In this document: in pieces, positions 9,321 through 18,660 of the stretch
How the letters are laid out: each line of letters begins with the position of its first letter
Numbering within the stretch: the first letter of the stretch is position 1
The notes under the pieces: model-generated
Told to the model about the DNA's origin: nothing
Databases searched by the model: none
What the model saw: the letters and a program-made list of their open reading frames with translations, nothing else
Made by a program: the position numbers and the translations under genes
From: Clostridium merdae
Lineage (GTDB): Bacteria; Bacillota; Clostridia; Oscillospirales; Acutalibacteraceae
Assembly (NCBI RefSeq): GCF_900176635.1
Contig: NZ_FXLN01000004.1
Span: 1,136,231-1,200,230, forward strand
DNA length: 64,000 nt
Direction of reading: 5' to 3'

Positions 9321-9532
9321 TGCTCGCTTTGGTCGTACTCGTTTACGGGCTAATTGTTTTATTAGATATTGTTCCCATCTATAAAGAAAAACCGAGAAAA
9401 GATTTTTGGGTCTCCACAAGTCTCCTTGCCATTTCATTCATCGTGTCCGTCTTGCTTTCCTTTGGAATGGATATTCCCAGCCCGGCTGGCCCATTAAAGC
9501 AACTAATCAATATGATTTATCATTTAAATTGA
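9320..9532 (+). CDS. Small two-TM protein of the germinant-receptor operon ('D' type subunit)
   Basis: A 70-residue hydrophobic protein with TM helices at about 2-17 and 29-48, separated by a short charged loop (YKEKPRKDFW). It starts at a GTG that shares its G with the stop codon of the preceding gene. In Bacillus species, small two-TM 'D' proteins encoded beside germinant-receptor operons have been reported to modulate receptor function. Position and topology here fit that role, but sequence identity to those proteins was not tested. Confidence 0.75.
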   Translation: MLALVVLVYGLIVLLDIVPIYKEKPRKDFWVSTSLLAISFIVSVLLSFGMDIPSPAGPLKQLINMIYHLN

Positions 9533-9541
9533 GGATAATTT

Positions 9542-10648
9542 ATGAAACAAGAACGCATTGCGAACCGCCAGCTATTTAGCATGGTTACTTTATTTGTAAT
9601 TGGCAGCTCATTAATTGTTGGTGTTGCCACACAGGTTACCGTAGATAAATGGATTGCGATTTTAGTTGCTTTGCCGGCAGCAATCCCTACAATATGGTTA
9701 TATATGAAGCTGCTTTCGCTATACCCCGGTAAAAACCTGTTCGATATTTTTGTACTGGTATTTGGCAAATGGGTCGGTCAATTTTTTGTACTGCTTTATA
9801 CGTGGTACGCTTTTCATTTGGGTTCTTTGGTACTGCGCAACTTTGGGGAATTTGTAAACATGATGGCTATGCCCGAAACTCCAATGATGGTACCCCTTAT
9901 ATTCATGGGTATCTCTTGTATTTGGATTGTAAGGGAGGGAATTGAGGTATTGGGGCGCAGTGCTTTTTTCCTGCTGCCTGTTATGGTACTCATTATTGTT
10001 ATTGTGCAATTTCTTTGTATTCCGCAGTTAAATCCAGAATTTATCACACCCGTTTTGGCAGATGGGTGGAAGCCTGTGCTGGAGGGCGCCTTTTCTACCT
10101 ATACCTTTCCGTTCGCAGAAACCGTTTTAATTGCTACTGTTTTTTGTTGCCCTGTAAATAAAAAAGTGCCCTATAAGCCTTTTTTAGGCGGTTTCCTTGC
10201 CGGCGTAGTGATTATTTTGGCAGTTACCTTTCGCAACATTTTGGTATTAGGTGCGGTGCAGGAGATGGGACTTTATTTCCCTTCCTATATTGCAGTGGGC
10301 AGAATTCGTATCGGCGACTTTTTACAAAGAATTGAAGTAACAGTATCCATCGTATTCGTTGTTGGTGCTTTTATTAAAATCAGCGTATGTTTATTGGCCG
10401 CCTGTATGGGAATAAAAAAACTGACAGGATTAAATAGCTTTCGCTCTATCGTAATACCGGTTGGGATTCTAATGATTTTGTTTAGCTACACGGTATATTC
10501 CAATGCAATGGAAATGGTAACATGGGCTTTTGAAACCTACTCTTTCTACGCCCTCCCCTTCCAAATCTTCATTCCGCTTATTTTGTTGGCAGCTGCCATG
10601 TTTCAGCGGCAGAAAGAGAATAAATTAAGCACACAGCCCTCCTCTTAA
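9542..10648 (+). CDS. Germinant receptor B subunit (spore germination permease)
   Basis: A 368-residue GerAB/GerKB-type subunit of the APC-like spore permease family. About ten membrane helices run through its whole length. The N-terminus (KQERIANRQLFSMVTLFVIGSSLIVG) is typical of the family. It probably binds the germinant. It is preceded by AGGATAA and lies 9 bp after the small two-TM gene. The order A-C-D-B differs from the common A-B-C order. Confidence 0.92.
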   Translation: MKQERIANRQLFSMVTLFVIGSSLIVGVATQVTVDKWIAILVALPAAIPTIWLYMKLLSLYPGKNLFDIFVLVFGKWVGQFFVLLYTWYAFHLGSLVLRNFGEFVNMMAMPETPMMVPLIFMGISCIWIVREGIEVLGRSAFFLLPVMVLIIVIVQFLCIPQLNPEFITPVLADGWKPVLEGAFSTYTFPFAETVLIATVFCCPVNKKVPYKPFLGGFLAGVVIILAVTFRNILVLGAVQEMGLYFPSYIAVGRIRIGDFLQRIEVTVSIVFVVGAFIKISVCLLAACMGIKKLTGLNSFRSIVIPVGILMILFSYTVYSNAMEMVTWAFETYSFYALPFQIFIPLILLAAAMFQRQKENKLSTQPSS

Positions 10649-10683
10649 TAAAACAGGGGCATATATGAAACAAATTTCTATTT

Positions 10684-10717
10684 AAAAAGCCAACATCCGA
10701 AAAGATGTTGGCTTTTT
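10684..10717 (+). terminator. Rho-independent terminator of the ger operon
   Basis: The stem AAAAAGCCAACATC pairs with GATGTTGGCTTTTT around a 6-nt loop, 36 bp after the last ger gene. Confidence 0.9.
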
Positions 10718-10943
10718 GCTGCAACACCCTCTATCAGAATAATTATTTTGTTCTTCTCACCCATTGCGGTGTACTTAATCAAAACATAGAAACTCTTTGT
10801 AAATCTACATTTGTGCAAACATACTCTGCGACCTTAATATTTCAAATTCACTCTATTTAAATTACACATTTTATTTTCAAACCCTTTGTGGTATGATGAT
10901 GCCTGTTCATTTCGCTCTTTGAAGCAATCAAACGGAAATCACG

Positions 10944-12098
10944 GTGAATTTATTGAATCTACAATCTATATCGATGGCAAACTTGATGTCAAAAACAAAG
11001 CATTGGTTCGCAAAGGAACCCATCTTGCTTTCTTCTTTTTTACTGGCAATCTTCTCTATCGTTCTTGTGCCGCCATCAAAAGACTATTTGGGTTATATCG
11101 ATTTTAAAACATTATCGTGCCTATTTTGCCTTATGGCCTCTGTGGTTGGTCTTCAGCGGGAGGGCATTCTCGAAAAAATCTCTCTTCTTGTTTGTTCGCG
11201 CATTACAAACTCACGTGCCCTTACGTTTTTTCTTGTATTCGCCAGCTATTTTCTATCAATGCTGGTCACAAATGATGTAGCACTCATTACGGTAATTCCA
11301 ATTACATTGGCAATTCTGTCTGCTTGTGCTTTGGACGAGTGGAGCGCCTACATTGTGGTTCTGCAAACCATCGCGGCGAATGTGGGCTCTGCGATGACCC
11401 CATTTGGTAACCCGCAAAATCTCTATTTGTTTTCCCGTTTTCACATGGGAGTTGCAGATTTTTTTATGACAATGCTCCCTATTGGTCTTGTAGGCGGTGT
11501 ACTGTTGGCTTTCAGCTGCCTGCTCATCACTCCAAAGGTGCTAACCCCACCTGCAATGCCAGAAAGAACCCCCGCACGGCCAAAACGAATTTTGCTGTAT
11601 AATGCATTGTTTTTGCTGTCTGCTTCCTCGGTGTTCGACTGGCTGCCATATCAGGCTACTCTTTTACTCGTGCTAGCTGTTTTAATTCCCATTGACAAAA
11701 AAGTTCTGGCTGGCGTCGATTACAGCCTACTGGCAACCTTCTTTTGCATTTTTGTGTTTGTAGGCAACTTGGGCAACATCCCTCCGGTACACTCCTTTTT
11801 GTCTTATTTTACACAAAGGAGCACCATGCTTTCGGCTATCCTCAGCAGTCAGTTTATCAGCAATGTTCCGGCTGCGATTCTATTATCGGGTTTCACCCAA
11901 GAATCGCACAAATTACTTATTGGTGTGAACATTGGCGGCCTTGGCACATTAATCGCCTCTATGGCGAGTGTTATTTCTTATAAATTCTATGTTGCTGTAT
12001 ATAAAGAGGGCACCCAACGGTTCTTAAAGCTGTTTACAGCGGCGAATCTGCTTTTTTTAATGGTGCTATCACTCTTTGAGTATGTTTGGCAACGTTAA
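10944..12098 (+). CDS. Anion permease of the SLC13/ArsB-CitM type
   Basis: A 384-residue membrane protein with about ten helices. Two family signatures are visible: TNDVALITVIP near residue 110 and GNPQNLYL near residue 155, typical of the ion transporter superfamily that includes ArsB, CitM and DASS carriers. The substrate cannot be read from sequence; citrate, another dicarboxylate or an oxyanion are options. The start is uncertain: GTG at 10944 with a weak GGA, or ATG at 10974 or 10986. It stands alone, between two terminators. Confidence 0.8.
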   Translation: MNLLNLQSISMANLMSKTKHWFAKEPILLSSFLLAIFSIVLVPPSKDYLGYIDFKTLSCLFCLMASVVGLQREGILEKISLLVCSRITNSRALTFFLVFASYFLSMLVTNDVALITVIPITLAILSACALDEWSAYIVVLQTIAANVGSAMTPFGNPQNLYLFSRFHMGVADFFMTMLPIGLVGGVLLAFSCLLITPKVLTPPAMPERTPARPKRILLYNALFLLSASSVFDWLPYQATLLLVLAVLIPIDKKVLAGVDYSLLATFFCIFVFVGNLGNIPPVHSFLSYFTQRSTMLSAILSSQFISNVPAAILLSGFTQESHKLLIGVNIGGLGTLIASMASVISYKFYVAVYKEGTQRFLKLFTAANLLFLMVLSLFEYVWQR

Positions 12099-12114
12099 AC
12101 ATTCCTCTCCACTC

Positions 12115-12157
12115 AAACACGCCTATGGAATTTTTAATTATCATAGGCGTGTTTTTT
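12115..12157 (+). terminator. Rho-independent terminator after the anion permease
   Basis: AAACACGCCTATG pairs with CATAGGCGTGTTT around a 14-nt loop and ends in T6. Confidence 0.9.
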
Positions 12158-12414
12158 CATTCGCTTGTAAATAATAATCAAAATAAATGGAGTGTAAATA
12201 ATTCTTTCTATTTTTAGTGAAAGAAATTATAATAGAGAAATATAAAGCGTGTTTGACTTATTTTGAATTTATTTGTAACTCTTAATTTATTATAAAAAAT
12301 AAACAGATAAGCGTTCTACACTATGCTGGTTTTTATCTAAACTTTTTGTTGACTTATATTAATTTTAATAAAAAGATATAAAAATAATCGTATAGTTGGT
12401 TCCGATTATTTATA

Positions 12415-12444
12415 TTAGACAAACAAGAAATCAACTGCTACAAT
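12415..12444 (+). promoter_or_regulatory. Candidate promoter in the AT-rich region before the hydroxyacid dehydrogenase
   Basis: TTAGAC, an 18-bp spacer and TACAAT. The stretch 12158-12680 is strongly AT-rich and holds no convincing gene. This is its best promoter match and would give a leader of about 230 nt. Confidence 0.4.
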
Positions 12445-12526
12445 GTATCCGATTATATCTATATTATAATTTTCGACATAATTCGCTTATTATGTAACAA
12501 CACTCCGACTAAAGACGGGTTTTCAG

Positions 12527-12564
12527 CAATCAGCATGAAATCTTTATTGAAATTACGCTGATTG
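12527..12564 (+). promoter_or_regulatory. Stem-loop in the leader of the hydroxyacid dehydrogenase gene
   Basis: CAATCAGC pairs with GCTGATTG around a 22-nt loop, followed by TTTTA. It could be a weak attenuator or simply an RNA-stabilising hairpin. No riboswitch class is recognised. Confidence 0.3.
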
Positions 12565-12680
12565 TTTTACCATGTGGTTATACCTATTATTACTGTAATT
12601 CATGAACCAGCGGTTTGTTTTCGTGTGTGGGAAACCATGAATACACCGTAAATTGTGATACAAATGAAAGGAAGATTCTC

Positions 12681-13622
12681 ATGAAATGTCTCATTATTGA
12701 TGCAGTCCATAGTTCTATCTCGGAGGAATTGGGCAAGTACATGCAGGTTGACACCCATATGCTTCCCTCACAGCAGGAGCTTGTAAAGTTGATTCCTGAA
12801 TACGATGTTCTTGTTATGCGTGTAGACCCCGCCATCAACAAAGAAATTCTGGATGCAGCGAAAAACCTTAAGGTAATCGGTGTTTGCTCCGTTGGCCTGA
12901 ACCATGTTGATATGGAAACCGCTAAAGCCAAGGGCATTCAGGTATTCAATGCTCCCGGCCTCAATGCAAACGCAGTTGCAGAGCTGACCCTCTCCAAAAT
13001 GCTGGATATGGCTCGCCATACCATCCCTGCAGATGCTGATGTTAAGGTAAACAAGAACTGGGATAAATACAAGTTTGTTGGCAGCGAGCTGAGAGGCAAA
13101 ACTCTTGGTATTTTGGGCTTTGGCCGCATTGGCCGCCGCGTAGGCGAACTGGGCCGTGCATTCATGATGGATGTTGTGGCTTATGACCCCTTCCTCAAGC
13201 CCGAAGACTTTGAGAAAGAGCACTCCAAGGGTATGGAGATTGATGAGCTGCTGAAGGTTGCTGATTATATTTCCATTCACATCCCCTTGACTCCCGACAC
13301 TAAGGATTTGTTCAATGCAGCTTCTATTGAGAAGATGAAGTCCGGTGCTGTGGTTCTGAACATGAGCCGCGGTGGCATTGTAAACGAACAAGATATGTAC
13401 GAAGCTCTCAAAGCCAATAAAATTGGTGGCTATGCAACTGACGTTATGGAAAACGAGCTCGCAGCCGGCGGCTTGGGTGAAGGTGCAGGCTTCGATTCTC
13501 CCTTGTTTGAGTGCGAGAACTTCATCGTTACTCCTCACTTGGGCGCTCAGTCCACGGATGCTTCCCGCGATATCGGTGTGTTCATTACCGCTAAGCTGAA
13601 GGAAGCTTTGAACCTGAAATAA
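12681..13622 (+). CDS. D-isomer-specific 2-hydroxyacid dehydrogenase (phosphoglycerate-dehydrogenase-like)
   Basis: A 313-residue NAD-dependent enzyme without a C-terminal ACT domain. The Rossmann motif is GILGFGRIGRRVGE near residue 144. The catalytic Arg is in NMSRGGIV, a Glu in the following ENELAAGG segment and the catalytic His in TPHLGAQ. Possible substrates include 3-phosphoglycerate, hydroxypyruvate and D-lactate; sequence alone does not decide. The ATG at 12681 has AAAGGAAG before it; an upstream ATG at 12615 lacks a site. Codon use is C-ending and biased, suggesting strong expression. It is monocistronic with its own terminator. Confidence 0.88.
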   Translation: MKCLIIDAVHSSISEELGKYMQVDTHMLPSQQELVKLIPEYDVLVMRVDPAINKEILDAAKNLKVIGVCSVGLNHVDMETAKAKGIQVFNAPGLNANAVAELTLSKMLDMARHTIPADADVKVNKNWDKYKFVGSELRGKTLGILGFGRIGRRVGELGRAFMMDVVAYDPFLKPEDFEKEHSKGMEIDELLKVADYISIHIPLTPDTKDLFNAASIEKMKSGAVVLNMSRGGIVNEQDMYEALKANKIGGYATDVMENELAAGGLGEGAGFDSPLFECENFIVTPHLGAQSTDASRDIGVFITAKLKEALNLK

Positions 13623-13672
13623 TAAGAGTACCATTGCAGCATAAACTGCTGAAATAACTACCTCTTATAAAG

Positions 13673-13705
13673 AAAGATGCCGCCCATGGTCTGGGCGGCA
13701 TCTTT
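13673..13705. terminator. Rho-independent terminator between convergent genes
   Basis: AAAGATGCCGCCCA pairs with TGGGCGGCATCTTT. It serves the dehydrogenase on the plus strand and possibly degV on the minus strand. Confidence 0.85.
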
Positions 13706-13785
13706 CTGCTATTTTAAAGAACATTACTCTCACAAACCGTTTAAGTAGTTATCCTGCCTGTAACGGGTTTTATCCAATCAAAAAA

Positions 13786-14679
13786 CTAGCGCAGTAGAGA
13801 GCCTGCTTGTACCAAACCGATTCCGGCTGCTCCCGGGCCGGAATGCGCGCCAACGACTACACCTAAGTCGCTCCTAAAAATTTGCCCCGAGTAAGAGGTC
13901 ATCTTTTTTAGGTATTCTACCGCATACTCTGCGTCTTCCATATACTCAGCATTTTGAACCGTAATTATTAGCTGGCTCCAGTCCGATATACGGGAGGCCG
14001 CAATATCCATCATCGTTTTTAGCGAGCTTTTCCGGCCAATGACGGCCTTTACCGGACGAACCGCACCCTCTATAAATTCACAAACGGGCTTAATTTGAGC
14101 AAGCTTACCCAAAAAAGCCGTTGCGCCCCCAATTCTTCCCCCAGCTTCCATGTATTTTAAATTATTAACAACAAACAGCGTTGTTATATTAGTAACGGCC
14201 TCACTTACCCTACTCACTATCTCCTGAAAATCTTTTCCGCTTTCAATCATTTTGGCAATTGCAATCTCAAAAGAAGCTTGTCCACATGCGCAGGTGTTGG
14301 AATCGATGACAGCAACCTTCGCATCTTTATGTTCCTCTGAAAATACCTCTTTGGCCATACACGCCGTTTGGTAGCTGGATGATAATTTGGAGGATATAGT
14401 GGTAACAATCAGCTTTTTTGCACCTTTGTCATATTGCTTTTCCATAGCTGCAACCCAATCATTCACATTGGGCGCTGCAGTCTGCGGCACATCTTCAGGG
14501 CTTTTTTCCATATGCCGATAAAAATCACCGGTACTATAATCTACATTTTCGCAGTAATAACCTGTATTTTGGAACTTAAAATAAAACGGAACTTCAATAA
14601 TTTGGTGCTGTTCTACGACTTCCTGTGGAAGACCACCCGAAGAATCCGCAATTAAACACACATCATTTCTTATCGCCAT
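13786..14679 (-). CDS. DegV family fatty-acid-binding protein
   Basis: A 297-residue cytosolic protein of the DegV/FakB type, which binds a fatty acid and presents it to a FakA kinase. The N-terminal VCLIADSSGGLPQE strand-loop, the VTTISSKLSSSYQTA ligand motif and the C-terminal VVVGAHSGPGAAGIG motif (usually VIGxHxGPGxxG) are all present. The ATG at 14679 is preferred to 14703 because GGAG lies 8 bp before it. No fakA is visible nearby. DUF4317 lies 64 bp upstream on the same strand. Confidence 0.88.
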   Translation of the reverse strand: MAIRNDVCLIADSSGGLPQEVVEQHQIIEVPFYFKFQNTGYYCENVDYSTGDFYRHMEKSPEDVPQTAAPNVNDWVAAMEKQYDKGAKKLIVTTISSKLSSSYQTACMAKEVFSEEHKDAKVAVIDSNTCACGQASFEIAIAKMIESGKDFQEIVSRVSEAVTNITTLFVVNNLKYMEAGGRIGGATAFLGKLAQIKPVCEFIEGAVRPVKAVIGRKSSLKTMMDIAASRISDWSQLIITVQNAEYMEDAEYAVEYLKKMTSYSGQIFRSDLGVVVGAHSGPGAAGIGLVQAGSLLR

Positions 14680-14743
14680 ATTCTCTACTCCATTTTCCGG
14701 CACTCCACTTATGCCTGTAGTACATATTTACCGAGGGGTTGTC

Positions 14744-15880
14744 TTAATCCGAAGTAATATGTACCGGAACGCCGTTAACCTCAACACCGTCCTCCGCACG
14801 GATTAGAATGTATTTAATGCCATTAATCACCCGAGTTTCAACCATTTGATCGCCTTCCCCGCTTATCTGAATCTTAATATTGGGTGCAGAGACAACGGTT
14901 TGCTTGGAATCCACCAGATTTTTGGGGCTCAGGCTTGTGTCACTGCCAAATTGTTCATCGTACTGCTGTTCAAAGCTTTCAATATGTTCTTTGGAGACTC
15001 CCTGCGTCTCCAAAATTCTGGAAACATGGCTTTTGGAGATGGTGAGAGGTACTTCCTCCTTGTTCGCCTTATGTTCTTCAATCATATTTTTTAAGTGCTC
15101 CTGCACGGCACACACGGTGTCAAAATCGCACTCTTTCTCAAGCGATTCACACAAAATACTTTGGAACATTTCTTTTTGCTCATCCGCAGGCATAGGCACA
15201 TTGCAGTGAAAGACCGTATCCACAAATTCCGAATGGGTTTCGGAGGTATCCTGTACATAAAAAAGTGCACTGTATATGTTGGTACTGCGTTCATCAAATG
15301 CAGGAAACAAAAAACCAAGCTTTGGCGGAGAAACCACCCAATCGGTTTTGCTGTTCCGGAACGCATTCTCGGTAACGTAATACCCCAGTGCTGGTTTCGT
15401 AAGCTTAACGGGGCACACACTGCAAAGAATGTAAGAATACACTTCGGAGGAATTGTCGTCCTGCCGTTCTCCATCTTTAGAGCGAAAAGGAACGTCATAC
15501 GTATCATGGGTCAAAAGGATCAAATAATTCTCGTCCATTTGAACGGACTGAATTACTTTTTGAAAGAATTGCTCAATTACCTCCTCATCCTTAAGCGACG
15601 AGTCCTTTAACGCCATCAGCAAACGGTGTTCTTCACTGTCTACTACCTGTTGTGTGGAAAACTCAATATTTAGCAGGTTCTTATTCAGCGTACCGGAAAG
15701 AGTTTTCTTTAAAATAGATATGCAGTTCTCCGCTTCTTCTTGTGGCATCAGCGCAAGGGACTGATTTAATTGTGAAATCATTTCACCCTCTTTATTCACA
15801 TAGCACCCGCGAATGCTTCGAATATTATTTTTATCGGGTCGAAAGCGACGGCGAATTTCTGAAACTTCTTTTTCATTCAT
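14744..15880 (-). CDS. DUF4317 domain protein
   Basis: A 378-residue protein that I recognise as DUF4317 from its start: EVSEIRRRFRPDKNNIRSIR, then GCYVNKEGEMIS and the LKKTLSGTLNKNL motif. The family is widespread in Clostridia and its role is not known. It looks soluble, with no signal peptide or TM helix. The tail ends in a small beta-rich segment (GIKYILIRAEDGVEVNGVPV). The ATG at 15880 is well placed. It is likely co-transcribed with degV. Confidence 0.85.
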   Translation of the reverse strand: MNEKEVSEIRRRFRPDKNNIRSIRGCYVNKEGEMISQLNQSLALMPQEEAENCISILKKTLSGTLNKNLLNIEFSTQQVVDSEEHRLLMALKDSSLKDEEVIEQFFQKVIQSVQMDENYLILLTHDTYDVPFRSKDGERQDDNSSEVYSYILCSVCPVKLTKPALGYYVTENAFRNSKTDWVVSPPKLGFLFPAFDERSTNIYSALFYVQDTSETHSEFVDTVFHCNVPMPADEQKEMFQSILCESLEKECDFDTVCAVQEHLKNMIEEHKANKEEVPLTISKSHVSRILETQGVSKEHIESFEQQYDEQFGSDTSLSPKNLVDSKQTVVSAPNIKIQISGEGDQMVETRVINGIKYILIRAEDGVEVNGVPVHITSD

Positions 15881-16163
15881 GGCAAACCCTCACTCTTTTA
15901 CTAGTATTTACATTAGACTCTTCGTTACCATCCTTTTCTAGCTTAATTTATTATAAGCTCCATGGTAATAGTAAAGTGTTGATGTACTCATAACGATACC
16001 ACATTTTTTTCCAATTTTGCAACCTTTTTCCATAAAACGGCAATCTAGATTATAAACGCGAGTATCTAGTTCTGTTTAAAGCAATTGGAGAAGTGAAACA
16101 GCTGCAAGAGAAATTTAAAAGGGTGGTTACTCCTATATCTCACGTTGCAGGTTGCCGCTATAT

Positions 16164-16202
16164 AAAAAGAAGGTGTTGGTTTGAAACCAATACCTTCTTT
16201 TT
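16164..16202. terminator. Bidirectional terminator at the distal end of the CRISPR array
   Basis: A long stem, AAAAAGAAGGTGTTGGTTT paired with its near-complement ending TTTTT. On the minus strand it lies 69 bp past the last repeat, so it would stop the pre-crRNA. The stretch 15881-16163 upstream of it holds no gene I can support. Confidence 0.8.
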
Positions 16203-16270
16203 ACGCTTTCAACACTGCTTTCTGGTATGATAGGTAACGTTTTCTCAGCCCCGCCTTGCGACGGGGTTGA

Positions 16271-17176
16271 ATTTCAATCCACGCCTCTCTCGCGAGGGGC
16301 GACTCGTAGTTTACGTCTTCACTGTCCAGCGCATTGTAATTTCAATCCACGCCCCTCTCACGAGGGGCGACGAAATGGTACGACAAACTCCATAATGACG
16401 GTGCGATTTCAATCCACGCCCCTCTCGCGAGGGGCGACATAGCTCCGGCCGCGTTAAAAACAAGCGATTTAATTTCAATCCACGCCCCTCTCGCGAGGGG
16501 CGACCGCCGCCTCCATGACGATGGAGGGACTATGATGAATTTCAATCCACGCCCCTCTCGCGAGGGGCGACCACAGGGATAGCGCTATCAAAATAGCGGA
16601 AAGACAATTTCAATCCACGCCCCTCTCGCGAGGGGCGACAATAACAAATCGGATAAAACCATGCCGCCAAAATAATTTCAATCCACGCCCCTCTCGCGAG
16701 GGGCGACCGCCGTAGCACCACGGCATATAATGCTAAAGGAATTTCAATCCACGCCCCTCTCGCGAGGGGCGACTATGCCAAAAGTATCGTCCCAATATGT
16801 AAAGTTTATTTCAATCCACGCCCCTCTCGCGAGGGGCGACAAGAAAATCGGAAGTACTTCTGATTCTAGCAAACAATTTCAATCCACGCCCCTCTCGCGA
16901 GGGGCGACTGCAGCTTGCTATGAGTGAGCATGTACGGTTTATCATTTCAATCCACGCCCCTCTCGCGAGGGGCGACACAAAAGCACCGTTGACCGGAAAC
17001 GCCCTCTTGGATTTCAATCCACGCCCCTCTCGCGAGGGGCGACTATATAAGTAGTAGTCCCTACGTCAAACAACAAAATTTCAATCCACGCCCCTCTCGC
17101 GAGGGGCGACGATGCGCGTCAACAGCCTCCGCCGTACCAAAAGATTTCAATCCACGCCCCTCTCGCGAGGGGCGAC
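16271..17176 (-). CRISPR. Type I-C CRISPR array, 14 repeats and 13 spacers
   Basis: Fourteen 33-bp repeats, with spacers of 33-35 bp. Read on the minus strand, the repeat begins GTCGCCCCTCGCGAG and ends GTGGATTGAAAT, the usual type I-C form. Repeat starts on the plus strand are 16271, 16339, 16406, 16472, 16539, 16607, 16675, 16741, 16808, 16876, 16944, 17011, 17078 and 17144. The two leftmost repeats each carry one substitution, which marks the old, distal end. The leader and cas genes lie at the right, so the array is read leftward. Confidence 0.98.
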
Positions 17177-17334
17177 TGCAAAACAACCAATCTATTTCAT
17201 ACTACATTCTTCTAATCAGTTGTATTGTTTAAAATAATAAGAAAAACTCGCAAGTAATCATTTTTAACTTGCTCTATTAAACGAAAATTCGTGTGCGAAT
17301 CCCCCAGTAAAAGCATGGGCACTTATGGTTCGCG
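17177..17334 (-). promoter_or_regulatory. CRISPR leader
   Basis: An AT-rich 158-bp stretch between cas2 and the first conserved repeat, as expected for the leader where new spacers are added. It contains a weak -35-like TTGCGA. A cas2 terminator-like hairpin also lies in it. Confidence 0.7.
17244..17272 (-). terminator. Possible weak terminator after cas2
   Basis: On the minus strand GCAAGT pairs with ACTTGC around an 11-nt loop, followed by GAGTTTTTC. The stem is short, so readthrough into the array is possible. Confidence 0.4.
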
Positions 17335-17625
17335 TTAAAGCACCATTAAATCCTCTGGGTTATACGTTTGTTTCGCTCCATAATGTTCGATTCGGCTTTT
17401 ATAATTATTTCCCAGATGATAAATACGCAAACTATCTTTCTTTTCATCCATAACGGTAAGTAGTTGACTCTTTACAATACTTATTTCCGCAGGTGTGAGC
17501 AGGCACTCAAATACCGAATTTTGTACGCGCTGACCATAATTCACACAAATTTTCGCAATCTTACGCAGCCGCTTACTTCCTTTGGCATCTTCTGTATTCA
17601 CATCGTAGGTGATAAGCACAAGCAT
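17335..17625 (-). CDS. cas2: CRISPR-associated endonuclease Cas2
   Basis: A 96-residue Cas2, the scaffold of the Cas1-Cas2 integrase. The ferredoxin-like start MLVLITYDVNTEDAKG is typical, including the conserved Asp after the first strand, and GQRVQNSVFECLL is the family's second signature. It lies 3 bp after cas1 as last gene of the operon, directly before the leader. Confidence 0.96.
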   Translation of the reverse strand: MLVLITYDVNTEDAKGSKRLRKIAKICVNYGQRVQNSVFECLLTPAEISIVKSQLLTVMDEKKDSLRIYHLGNNYKSRIEHYGAKQTYNPEDLMVL

Positions 17626-17628
17626 CGG

Positions 17629-18660
17629 CTACCTCCAAAGAAAGGGAGGATATTCGTCAATATCTCCCCGAATATATTTAGCCAAAAGCATTGCCTGCAC
17701 GTAAGGCAATAACCCCCACTCTACTTTTTCCTGTAAAAATGGATGGATTATTTCTTCTTTCTTTTTCTGTTGCCATAGAGATAAAAATTTCTTGCGCCCC
17801 TCCTCAGTTAAAAGAATCCCTCCATTCTCTTTTGATACAAAATCTTTATCACAAATGCTTTTTTTATTAATGCTAGTCAGTACAAAACGATCTGCAAAGG
17901 GCGCTCGAAATTCTTCAAGCAAATCTAGCGCAAGAGAGCATCTTCCCGGTCTTTCTGTGTGAAAAACACCGGCATATGCATCCAGGCCAACTGCCTCCAG
18001 TGCGCTTACACACATAGAGGTCAGCAGGCTATACGAAAAAGAGAGCATGGCGTTTACATTATCCATTGGAGGGCGACGCGAACGACCACTGTAATAAAAA
18101 TCTTCTTTCTGCTGCAATATCATCTCATCAAAGACGGAGAAATACAGGCTTGCACACTCTCCTTCTAATCCTCGGAGCGAATCAGCATTCAATGCACGGT
18201 AAGCGTTTACCTTTCCGTTTTGTAGAGCTTCACCAACCTGAGAAAATTTTTCGGTATCAATTCTCAGTGCATGGTCACGTACAGCACGGCTAATAACAGC
18301 ACTGCTGTTTGCTAGCTTTGAAGCTATCATGTTCTTTGCAATCGCCAGTGAGCGCTCAGAATCATCACAAACACGGTACTGCTCTCGGCGTAGAAGAATA
18401 TTACCATAAGACTTGCCGGTCACCTTTGCTAAAAAGCGGCCGCTGGGCTTTAAAAACACAAGTGATTTATTCATATCTGCACACTTGCCCATAAGCGCCG
18501 GACTAGCACCAATATACCCAAATACCATAATACCGTCGATCATATGCAGTGGCAACCGGCCTAAAGTATTCCCATCACTTTGTACCACAACATTTTCCCC
18601 GTCTAACGTGAGGTAGGCATTTTCCGTTGTAATATACAGCGTATTTAAAAGCTTTTTCAT
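17629..18660 (-). CDS. cas1: CRISPR-associated endonuclease Cas1 (I-C)
   Basis: A 343-residue Cas1, the metal-dependent integrase that inserts spacers. The N-terminal beta domain starts KKLLNTLYITTENAYLTLDGENV. The catalytic helical domain contains LRGLEGECASLYF (the first Glu ligand), a GVFHTERPGRCSLALDLLEEFR stretch in two parts (GVFHTERPGR with the His ligand, then SLALDLLEEF with acidic ligands). The start codon overlaps the end of cas4 by 4 bp. Confidence 0.96.
   Translation of the reverse strand: MKKLLNTLYITTENAYLTLDGENVVVQSDGNTLGRLPLHMIDGIMVFGYIGASPALMGKCADMNKSLVFLKPSGRFLAKVTGKSYGNILLRREQYRVCDDSERSLAIAKNMIASKLANSSAVISRAVRDHALRIDTEKFSQVGEALQNGKVNAYRALNADSLRGLEGECASLYFSVFDEMILQQKEDFYYSGRSRRPPMDNVNAMLSFSYSLLTSMCVSALEAVGLDAYAGVFHTERPGRCSLALDLLEEFRAPFADRFVLTSINKKSICDKDFVSKENGGILLTEEGRKKFLSLWQQKKKEEIIHPFLQEKVEWGLLPYVQAMLLAKYIRGDIDEYPPFLWR

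Noticed and set aside
12768..13634. A 288-codon minus-strand frame opposite the hydroxyacid dehydrogenase
   Set aside because: It is a shadow caused by biased codon use; the plus-strand gene has all catalytic motifs.
16070..16170. A short plus-strand peptide frame (KAIGEVKQLQEKFKRV) between DUF4317 and the array
   Set aside because: It looks protein-like but has no start, no ribosome site and no recognised homologue. It may be a gene scrap.
16206..16238. A possible fifteenth, fully decayed CRISPR repeat one unit left of repeat 1
   Set aside because: Only the first TTTCAA and scattered bases match, about 14 of 33, too few to support it.
16227..17017. Reading frames with repeated peptide motifs across the CRISPR array
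   Set aside because: They are translations of the CRISPR repeat and not genes.
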